This document shows positions 1 to 5,482 of a stretch of DNA of 5,961 nucleotides, piece after piece. Within the stretch, counting starts at the first letter, position 1. Every line of letters begins with the position of its first letter. The notes beneath the pieces were generated by a model. That model was given only the letters and a program-made list of their open reading frames with translations, was not told the DNA's origin and searched no databases. Source of the DNA: Candidatus Poseidoniaceae archaeon. GTDB lineage: Archaea; Thermoplasmatota; Poseidoniia; Poseidoniales; Poseidoniaceae. Position numbers and translations under genes: made by a program. The DNA is taken from assembly GCA_029250385.1 (NCBI GenBank), contig JAQXFJ010000054.1, forward strand, positions 1-5,961. The letters run 5' to 3'.

Positions 1-1
1 C

Positions 2-61
2 GCCATAGTGGACAGGCTCATGAGGGTAATCCATGACACAGGTTCATGGCCGGACAGATAA
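2..61 (+). CDS. Possible 3' end of an upstream gene (partial, unidentified)
   Basis: One forward frame is open from the left edge and reads about 19 residues (AIVDRLMRVIHDTGSWPDR) before a TAA at 59-61. If real, it overlaps the start of the methyltransferase gene by 16 nt. A second forward frame, open from base 1, ends with a TGA at 34-36, nine bases before that gene's ATG, and fits equally well as the tail of an upstream gene. The fragment is too short to assign to a family. It is listed because the rest of the window is packed operon-style and an upstream co-directional gene is likely. Confidence 0.2.
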   Translation, partial: AIVDRLMRVIHDTGSWPDR

Positions 62-747
62 CTGGTGCAGGAGCCGTGCTCCAGGCGCTCACTGATGGGG
101 TGGCTATCGACCGTGTACTAGTTGACCGGGAAAAGGATACAGAGCAAATCCGTCAACTGTGCCTAGAACAGGAAATACCGTTGGAAGAAGGTTCAACTAA
201 TGATTTGTGGCGTATGTCTGCTGCAGGGCATGTTGACGCACTGGCGCTAATTGGCCGTTTTCAAACCGATTCAATGGACGAATTAATGTCAAGAGGCGGC
301 ACGATTTGGTTTTTTGATGGGGTGACGTATTCAACAAATCTTGGTTTTGCCATTAGAGCAGCTGAAGTTAGTGGCGCTAATGGCGTAGTGATAAACGTCG
401 CCAAAACTCACGAAGAGCGCCGCACCATACGCCGCGCTAGCATGCGGGCAGATCGTTTCATTCCAGTCATTTACAGCAGTACAGAAGAAATACTGCAATG
501 TGCTAAGCAGCACAAATTGACGATTATTTCCGCCGAAGATGTTGGCGATAGAGCGCCCTGGGATGTTGATATGTCGAATGACGTTATGCTTGTAGTCGGT
601 GCAGAACGTGAAGGAGTTAGTCAAGCGACCCTAGATGCCTCTGATTACATCGTTAGATTGCCAATGGACGGTTTTGTCCCGTCTTACAATCTTCAAGTCG
701 CAGTAAGCGTACTTACCGTCGAAGCGCTCAAGCAAAGGATTGCTTGA
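46..747 (+). CDS. SpoU/TrmH-family RNA 2'-O-ribose methyltransferase (RlmB-like)
   Basis: A 233-residue cytoplasmic enzyme predicted to transfer a methyl group from S-adenosylmethionine to a ribose 2'-OH of rRNA or tRNA. Residues 5-70 resemble the small RNA-binding domain of RlmB-type members (ITGAGAVLQAL). Residues 84-230 form the SPOUT knot domain. Motif 1 has N98 and R104 (STNLGFAIRAAEVSG), motif 2 is VVGAEREGVS with E187, and motif 3 is RLPMDGFVPSYNLQVA with S213 and N215. The spacing of these residues matches the catalytic N/R/E/S/N set of TrmH. Motif 3 has SYN where many relatives have SLN. Length is near that of RlmB (about 243). An in-frame stop at 34-36 leaves ATG 46 as the only reasonable start, although its upstream ribosome-binding signal is weak (CAGG). 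The stop overlaps the putative TTG start of the transporter gene. Family is certain; the exact RNA target (23S rRNA G2251 or another) is inference. Confidence 0.9.
   Translation: MAGQITGAGAVLQALTDGVAIDRVLVDREKDTEQIRQLCLEQEIPLEEGSTNDLWRMSAAGHVDALALIGRFQTDSMDELMSRGGTIWFFDGVTYSTNLGFAIRAAEVSGANGVVINVAKTHEERRTIRRASMRADRFIPVIYSSTEEILQCAKQHKLTIISAEDVGDRAPWDVDMSNDVMLVVGAEREGVSQATLDASDYIVRLPMDGFVPSYNLQVAVSVLTVEALKQRIA
734..739 (+). promoter_or_regulatory. Shine-Dalgarno-like site before the TTG start at 744
   Basis: AAAGGA lies four bases upstream of the TTG codon at 744-746, inside the last codons of the methyltransferase gene. Together with the TTGA stop/start overlap it fits translational coupling. 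It is one of two arguments for the long form of the MalE-MalF protein; neither later ATG (816, 870) has a comparable site. Confidence 0.4.
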
Positions 748-3440
748 ATAAACAATTTCCAATCCGTAAGAGGTTGGCCAAACCCCTTTTATCATGCTTA
801 ATAAGACGCCAAACCATGCTCAGGGGGAAAGGCAAGCAGTTTCCTTTTCCCAAGAGATTTGCCACAGTCATGGTAATGCTCTTTCTCGTGCCAGGATGCT
901 TGGATTTTGGTAGTGGTGATGAAGCTATCTCATCGGCCAGTGACGGGCCGATAACTATCGAAGTATGGCACACTTTTGCTGCTGAAAGCAAGGAAGAGGT
1001 GGCTTTTACCAATGCAGTTAGAGATTTTGAAACTGCACACCCAAATATTACGGTTGAGATTACCCTAGTGCCGTTTGGTAATGCTGATCAGTTATTCATG
1101 ACTGCCGCCCAAGGCGGCGAAGCACCCGATTTGATGCGACTTTCTAGTGACCAACTGGGGGCGATTGGTGAAGTGCGGGTTGACGGATATCCGTTACTTG
1201 AAGACCTACGTCCACACCTAACACCGCAAGATAGAGCGGAATTTGAAGCAAGAGCACTCGATTCAATGCGTTATGGCGAGGAATTGTATGGCATCCCAGC
1301 CAGCCAAGATTGTCTTTCATTGATTTACAATAAGGCATTATTTGATGCCGAGGGACTAGATTATCCCAATGAAAATTGGACCGAGCAAGATCTTCTAGCA
1401 GCTGCCCAACAACTAACCCAACAAGATGTTCAGGGGCTTGCTTTACCGATAAAAACCGCTTACTGGTGGTTTCCAATCCAAGAAGGATTTGGCGGTAGTT
1501 TGTTTGACCAGCAAGGCAACCCAACACTTGATTCAAACGGCTCTAGTGAAGCGATGAGATGGATGCTTGATTTGGAATTGACCGAAGAAGTAGTCGCTAC
1601 TGGGACGCAAATTGAAGGAATGAAGAATCAATTTATCACTTCTAAAGCAGCAATGATTGTTGACGGTCCGTGGAATTGGGCAACCTATGAAGACAGCCGG
1701 CTAAATATTGGACAAACCTTGTTGCCAACAGTTGTTCAATCAGGTGAACGCATGTCGCCTCTTGTCACTTACAAAGGCTGGACGGTAAGCAAACAAAGTG
1801 CTCACAAGGTCGCCGCAACCGAATTGGCGCTCTGGCTATCATCACAATCAGTTCAGCAAGAATTCGCCTTAGAAACTTACACTATGCCAACGCACGTAGC
1901 GCTTGACACGGATCCAGCAATCATCAATGACGAAGTAATATCGGGATTTTTAGAACAAACCAAACTAGCTACTCCAGCCCCAACTACTCGTGCTATGTCG
2001 CTGATATACGGCCCTCTTTCCACTGCTTTTGAACAAGCGTATACAGGTACTGCAAGTACCTCTGAGGCTTTGAGCGGCGCCAATGATGAATTAATTTCTC
2101 TAATTGAGAATCTGCAGCGTGCAGATCAGGTAGAACCGAATCTTGGCTATCGGGTAATTGACGCAAATATTTCTACAGATGGTTCACAAAATTACACGAT
2201 TTATGTCGATGGAGAACTTCACACTGAATTACAATTAGATGTTGGGCAAGGTGTCACAAATACCGGTTATGACGTCTGCACTGCGGACGGCAATCAGATG
2301 AACCAAAGCGGCCAGATAAGGCTATTTCCTGATACAACTCAAGAAATAAAATGTAGTTTAACAGGGATGATTCCAGATAAATTACACCTAATTGAGATAT
2401 ATTCACCAAACGGGCAGGTCATGAGCTTTGAAGCCGTAACCGGGGTTGGTGACCAGCGGCCCGAAGCAGGTGATACCTCACCAGTTCTGTTTGCTATTGG
2501 AGCAATAGTCCTCTCGCTAATAGCCTTGCTTAGTTACGGCCGATATCGCGACGGTCAACTGGGTCGCACCAATTCACGATTGGCCCATTTCTACATTGCA
2601 CCGGCAATGTTAGCCTTAGCAATTCTAACATTTTACCCCGTAATGTATGGCTTTTGGCTGTCATTTACCGATGCTGACCAAACTCACTTAGGTGAGCAAG
2701 CCTTCATTGGACTGACTAATTTTTGGGAGGTAATAACCGCTTCTGGATTCATTAGAGTGACGATATTTACCTTGGTTTGGACGGTTGTCAACGTCACTGC
2801 GCACATCGGACTCGGATTATTTCTAGCATCAATTTTGCAGCGTGCAGACCTCAAGGGAAAAACCGCTTATCGAACAATTTTGCTATTGCCTTGGGCGGTA
2901 CCGTCCTATATTTCGGTCTTAGTTTGGAAAGGGATGTTCCAGCCTGATGGTTTGATTAATGATTTACTTGGCACGGATATCAATTTCTTGTCCGATCCAA
3001 CCGGGGCTCAAATAGTGGTCATTTTAGTAAATATTTGGCTTGGAGTTCCATTCATGATGATGTCCATCAGTGGTGCGTTACAAGCCCTACCAAAGGACAT
3101 GTATGAGGCTGCTGAGGTTGAAGGTGTTACAGGATGGGAGGCATTTAGACACCTGACTCTGCCTAATCTGAAAAGTGCATTAGTGCCGTTATCCTTGCTT
3201 GGATTTATTTGGACTTTCAATATGTTCAATGTAATCTACTTAATGACCGACGGAGGACCTAATCTCTACTTTGGAGAGCCTGGCCAAACAGATATTTTGA
3301 TCACTTATGTTTACGATGTTGCCTTTAGAGACGGCGCATATGGTGTTGCAGCAGCCTGGTCAGTGATAATTTTCCTAATGCTTCTGGCATTCTCATGGAC
3401 TTACATGAAGCAAACTAACGCAACGGAGGCGGCTGCATGA
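744..3440 (+). CDS. malEF: MalE-MalF fusion: maltodextrin-binding domain joined to ABC permease
   Basis: An 898-residue protein combining two normally separate maltose-transport subunits. Residues about 31-52 resemble a lipoprotein signal ending in a lipobox-like LVPGC (Cys52). Residues 69-455 are a MalE-type binding domain: LSLIYNKALF, YWWFPIQEGFGGSLF and AAMIVDGPWNWATYE align with the E. coli MalE hinge and sugar-site regions. Residues 456-575 are a beta-rich segment of unknown family with Cys512 and Cys537. Residues 579-598 are a membrane helix followed by a basic turn (GRYRDGQLGR). Residues 611-898 are a six-helix MalF core with YRTILLLPWAVPSYIS, the EAA coupling motif (EAAEVEG to LTLP, 788-807), MTDGGP and PGQTDILITYVYDVAF, all close to E. 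coli MalF. The E. coli P2 loop is absent. The start is uncertain: TTG 744 has a ribosome-binding site and overlaps the previous stop; ATG 816 would give a tidier signal peptide. The gene overlaps malG by ATGA. Domain identities are secure, and the fusion is read directly from one uninterrupted frame. Confidence 0.9.
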   Translation: MNKQFPIRKRLAKPLLSCLIRRQTMLRGKGKQFPFPKRFATVMVMLFLVPGCLDFGSGDEAISSASDGPITIEVWHTFAAESKEEVAFTNAVRDFETAHPNITVEITLVPFGNADQLFMTAAQGGEAPDLMRLSSDQLGAIGEVRVDGYPLLEDLRPHLTPQDRAEFEARALDSMRYGEELYGIPASQDCLSLIYNKALFDAEGLDYPNENWTEQDLLAAAQQLTQQDVQGLALPIKTAYWWFPIQEGFGGSLFDQQGNPTLDSNGSSEAMRWMLDLELTEEVVATGTQIEGMKNQFITSKAAMIVDGPWNWATYEDSRLNIGQTLLPTVVQSGERMSPLVTYKGWTVSKQSAHKVAATELALWLSSQSVQQEFALETYTMPTHVALDTDPAIINDEVISGFLEQTKLATPAPTTRAMSLIYGPLSTAFEQAYTGTASTSEALSGANDELISLIENLQRADQVEPNLGYRVIDANISTDGSQNYTIYVDGELHTELQLDVGQGVTNTGYDVCTADGNQMNQSGQIRLFPDTTQEIKCSLTGMIPDKLHLIEIYSPNGQVMSFEAVTGVGDQRPEAGDTSPVLFAIGAIVLSLIALLSYGRYRDGQLGRTNSRLAHFYIAPAMLALAILTFYPVMYGFWLSFTDADQTHLGEQAFIGLTNFWEVITASGFIRVTIFTLVWTVVNVTAHIGLGLFLASILQRADLKGKTAYRTILLLPWAVPSYISVLVWKGMFQPDGLINDLLGTDINFLSDPTGAQIVVILVNIWLGVPFMMMSISGALQALPKDMYEAAEVEGVTGWEAFRHLTLPNLKSALVPLSLLGFIWTFNMFNVIYLMTDGGPNLYFGEPGQTDILITYVYDVAFRDGAYGVAAAWSVIIFLMLLAFSWTYMKQTNATEAAA
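750..780 (+). repeat. Degenerate in-frame direct repeat, copy 1
   Basis: This 31-base segment encodes KQFPIRKRLA and matches 834-864 at 22 of 31 bases, offset by exactly 84 nt (28 codons). Seven of the nine differences fall at third codon positions, the pattern expected if both copies are translated. Confidence 0.45.
834..864 (+). repeat. Degenerate in-frame direct repeat, copy 2
   Basis: Encodes KQFPFPKRFA, 7 of 10 residues identical to copy 1 at 750-780. This copy leads directly into the hydrophobic core of the predicted lipoprotein signal, whereas copy 1 is followed by a much shorter hydrophobic run (PLLSCLI). Confidence 0.45.
858..899 (+). other. Predicted lipoprotein signal core and lipobox of the MalE-MalF fusion
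   Basis: After a basic stretch (GKGKQFPFPKRF) comes the hydrophobic run ATVMVMLFLVPG, then Cys52 (codon 897-899) and a polar, flexible segment rich in Gly, Ser, Asp and Glu. The order basic, hydrophobic, small residue, Cys is that of a type II signal sequence. Pro at the -2 position is unusual, so cleavage and lipidation are plausible but not certain; an uncleaved N-terminal membrane anchor is the alternative. Confidence 0.55.
3425..3429 (+). promoter_or_regulatory. Shine-Dalgarno site of malG
   Basis: GGAGG sits seven bases upstream of ATG 3437, within the last codons of the MalE-MalF gene. It is the strongest ribosome-binding site in the window and fixes the malG start at the ATGA overlap. 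Confidence 0.8.
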
Positions 3441-4684
3441 TTAGCGAGCGAGTGATTCGTGCTTGGTACACTCCAGCAGAAGTTTTGACCTTGCGACGCT
3501 GGCTAATTGTGGCAACAGTAGTCAATGTCTTGTTGCTAACATTTGATTATCTGCGTGGCGATAGCAAAATCTTGCTGCTCGGCCTTTTTGGCTGTACTGT
3601 ATTAGCGGCTTTACGTAACTTTTTGCCAGCAGCTAACAACCACAACAAACGTAATATTTCCCTACTATTATCTGGAGCAATAATCGCAGTTGGCATTTAT
3701 CGGTTTATGCTGATGCCGTTCTCCATGTTTAATTTCTGGCTTTGTGCTTGGATGATAATTCCTGGACTAATCGCATTATTTTGGCTATCTAATCAGGCTG
3801 TATCAGTATGGGCAACCCGTGAATTGTCAATTTCTGCGGTTGAATACGGGCTTTCAAGGAACTTCGAGTTAATCAAGAAATACCAAAAGATTGGCTCTCA
3901 TACCACGCTATTACATTTCTCAGTGATCACTTTAATTCCAATAATTTGGATATTTGATATCGCATTATCTCCGGGGAATGCGCTTGGTGGTGAAATTGGA
4001 GACTCCTTTAGTGGTGAGCACTTTTCAAAAATCCTTGAAGGAGACTCCTTTTGGATTTGGTTTAGAAATTCCTTAATTGTTTCAATCGGTACAAGTTTGC
4101 TTGGATTAGTAATTGCAATCCCTGCTGGATATGCGTTTAGTAGATACAAATTCACCGGGCGAGACGTCTCTATGTTCGCGTTCTTATTAGTGCAAATGTT
4201 CCCAGGAATAATTATCTTAGTGCCTTATTTCTTGGTTATGAAAACCCTAGGTTTGCTTAATTCTCATCTAGGACTAATTCTTGCTTACTGTGTAACAGCA
4301 TTGCCATTATGCGTTTGGATGTTGAAAGGCTTCTTCGATACCGTGCCGCGTGAACTTGAAGAGGCAGCCACCTTAGACGGTTGTAATCAATTCCAAGTTT
4401 TTACTAAAGTCGTGCTGCCATTATCGATGCCTGCTGTAGCAGTAACTGCTCTGTTTAGTTTCCTTGCTGCTTGGAATGAATTCCTCCTCGCACTGACCTT
4501 CAATACCTCCAATGACATGTATACATTGCCGGTTGGCCTTGCTTCATTAATTTCCTCAACCGGTCAGGCTTGGGGAGATTTTGCCGCTGCTAGCATTTTG
4601 GTTAGCCTGCCAGTAGCGTTGTTGTTTTTATTCTTCCAGAAGTTCCTCATCGAGGGGCTATCTGCAGGTGGAGTGAAAGGGTGA
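3437..4684 (+). CDS. malG: Maltose/maltodextrin ABC permease MalG with N-terminal membrane extension
   Basis: A 415-residue inner-membrane permease, the partner of the MalF half of the preceding fusion. The MalG core runs from about residue 153 to 415: first helix near 157-176, then NSLIVSIGTS, GYAFSRYKFTG, QMFP, the EAA coupling motif (EEAATLDG to VVLP, 308-328) that docks on MalK, AAWNEF, WGDFAAAS and a C-terminus LSAGGVKG that is almost the E. coli MalG ending. E. coli MalG has 296 residues; the excess is an N-terminal region with about four hydrophobic segments (about 22-40, 44-63, 74-92 and 98-118) and a cytoplasmic-looking linker (119-152). An even number of helices keeps the core orientation. 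I cannot assign the extension to a known family. The start at ATG 3437 is supported by GGAGG and by the ATGA overlap. The extracellular loop carries a duplicated GDSF (188-191 and 202-205). Confidence 0.92.
   Translation: MISERVIRAWYTPAEVLTLRRWLIVATVVNVLLLTFDYLRGDSKILLLGLFGCTVLAALRNFLPAANNHNKRNISLLLSGAIIAVGIYRFMLMPFSMFNFWLCAWMIIPGLIALFWLSNQAVSVWATRELSISAVEYGLSRNFELIKKYQKIGSHTTLLHFSVITLIPIIWIFDIALSPGNALGGEIGDSFSGEHFSKILEGDSFWIWFRNSLIVSIGTSLLGLVIAIPAGYAFSRYKFTGRDVSMFAFLLVQMFPGIIILVPYFLVMKTLGLLNSHLGLILAYCVTALPLCVWMLKGFFDTVPRELEEAATLDGCNQFQVFTKVVLPLSMPAVAVTALFSFLAAWNEFLLALTFNTSNDMYTLPVGLASLISSTGQAWGDFAAASILVSLPVALLFLFFQKFLIEGLSAGGVKG
3998..4009 (+). repeat. 12-base exact direct repeat, copy 1 (inside malG)
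   Basis: GGAGACTCCTTT encodes GDSF (malG residues 188-191) and recurs at 4040-4051, 42 bases (14 codons) downstream in the same frame. The core GGAGACTCC is also a short inverted repeat. Both copies lie in the predicted loop between the first and second core helices. Confidence 0.4.
4040..4051 (+). repeat. 12-base exact direct repeat, copy 2 (inside malG)
   Basis: Second copy of GGAGACTCCTTT, encoding GDSF at malG residues 202-205, immediately before the second core helix (WIWFRNSLIVS). It may be a small local duplication or chance. Confidence 0.4.
4679..4684 (+). promoter_or_regulatory. Shine-Dalgarno site of malK
   Basis: GGGTGA, formed by the last Gly codon and stop codon of malG, lies four bases upstream of ATG 4689. 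An in-frame TGA at 4686-4688 rules out any earlier malK start. Confidence 0.65.
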
Positions 4685-4688
4685 TTGA

Positions 4689-5465
4689 ATGGTAAATGTA
4701 AGATATAACTCGGTATCAAAGAAATATGATGACGGCTTTGAAGCGGTAAAAGAATTGAATTTAGAAATAAAGGATGGCGAATTTTTGGTATTACTGGGCC
4801 CGTCAGGCTGTGGTAAGTCAACAACTCTGCGAATGCTTGCTGGACTAGAAGAAGTTACTAGTGGCGAAATACAAATTGATGATGTGACAGTCAATCATTT
4901 GCCACCTGGGGCAAGAGGTTTAGGAATGGTATTCCAATCTTATGCTTTGTATCCACATATGTCAATTGCCGACAATCTGTCGTTTGGTTTGCGCATGGCT
5001 AAAGGTGAAGCAAAACTAAGCGGAGATGAGATTAAGGCACGAGTCCAAGAGGCTGCTGAAATGCTAGACTTAGTTGACCACCTCGATAAAAAACCCAAGG
5101 AGTTAAGTGGTGGCCAGAGACAACGAGTTGCTCTTGGTAGAGCATTAGTTCGTAGGCCAAAAGTACTGTTGATGGATGAACCCTTATCGAATTTAGATGC
5201 TGAATTAAGACATCAGATGCGCAGCGAAATTCGTAAATTACACAATGAACTTGGCACTACGACAATTTATGTTACTCACGACCAAATCGAGGCGATGACC
5301 TTGGCAGATCGAATTGCTATCTTGGATAAAGGAGTGTTACAGCAACACGATGAGCCGCTAAATGCATATCATAACCCAGCAAACGATTTCGTCAAAGGCT
5401 TCCTTTGCCAACACATCGATGATTTGGTACAAACAGCAAACAACCTTTTCAAGAAAACAGAATAA
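4689..5465 (+). CDS. malK: MalK-like sugar ABC transporter ATPase lacking the regulatory domain
   Basis: A 258-residue cytoplasmic ATPase that would form the dimer powering the MalF-MalG channel. All catalytic motifs are present and in order: Walker A GPSGCGKST (37-45), Q-loop Q83 in VFQSYALYPHM, signature LSGGQ (139-143), Walker B VLLMDEP (159-165), D-loop SNLD (167-170) and switch His197 in YVTHDQ. The helical-domain segment VFQSYALYPHMSIADNLSFG is typical of the carbohydrate (CUT1) branch. Members of this branch usually have about 370 residues, with a C-terminal TOBE-type regulatory domain. Here the usual transition (AYHNPANDFVKGF) is reached near residue 238 and is followed only by about 20 residues (LCQHIDDLVQTANNLFKKTE) and a TAA. 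The next gene begins 17 bases later, so the missing domain is not hidden behind a frameshift. Four bases separate it from malG. ATPase function and partnership with MalF/MalG are confident; loss of regulation by the usual domain is inference. Confidence 0.92.
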   Translation: MVNVRYNSVSKKYDDGFEAVKELNLEIKDGEFLVLLGPSGCGKSTTLRMLAGLEEVTSGEIQIDDVTVNHLPPGARGLGMVFQSYALYPHMSIADNLSFGLRMAKGEAKLSGDEIKARVQEAAEMLDLVDHLDKKPKELSGGQRQRVALGRALVRRPKVLLMDEPLSNLDAELRHQMRSEIRKLHNELGTTTIYVTHDQIEAMTLADRIAILDKGVLQQHDEPLNAYHNPANDFVKGFLCQHIDDLVQTANNLFKKTE

Positions 5466-5469
5466 CCTA

Positions 5470-5479
5470 GTGAGTGAGG
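5470..5479 (+). promoter_or_regulatory. Shine-Dalgarno-like region before the secreted enzyme gene
   Basis: GTGAGTGAGG contains two overlapping purine-rich candidates: GTGAG eight bases and TGAGG three bases upstream of ATG 5483. An in-frame GTG at 5474 is an alternative start that would add only three residues; the in-frame TGA at 5471 blocks anything longer. Confidence 0.5.
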
Positions 5480-5482
5480 CAG

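Noticed and set aside
1..34. A minus-strand reading from ATG at 34-32 running off the left edge (MDYPHEPVHYG)
   Set aside because: It would start only 11 bases from the methyltransferase ATG on the opposite strand, leaving no room for two promoters or a ribosome-binding site. Eleven residues are too few to support a gene.
774..804. Promoter-like sequences: TTGGCC at 774 with TAATAA at 799, or an archaeal TATA-like TTTATCAT near 788 upstream of ATG 816
   Set aside because: The bacterial boxes match consensus poorly and have a 19-base spacer; the archaeal reading depends on an unknown domain of life. The segment also shows a coding-type substitution pattern in its repeat.
728..1012. Minus-strand open frame of 94 codons across the methyltransferase/transporter junction
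   Set aside because: It is a shadow of the forward genes. Its internal similarity (ANLLRIGNCL and ANLLGKGNCL) is just the reverse reading of the direct repeat at 750/834.
1144..1536. Minus-strand open frame of 130 codons inside the MalE domain
   Set aside because: It lies wholly opposite strongly conserved MalE sequence and resembles no family. The same holds for the other minus-strand frames at 331-624, 1877-2083, 3008-3229, 3898-4155, 4564-4824 and 4658-4894.
2113..2848. 13-base exact repeat TGCAGCGTGCAGA at 2113-2125 and 2836-2848, encoding LQRAD twice in the fusion protein
   Set aside because: A single 13-base match within 6 kb is expected by chance with appreciable probability, and the two sites lie in unrelated domains (end of the MalE domain and a MalF loop).
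5400..5482. A frameshift hiding the MalK regulatory domain
   Set aside because: The domain needs over 300 bases, but the next gene with its own ribosome-binding site and signal peptide starts 17 bases after the malK stop. No regulatory-domain sequence is visible in other frames.
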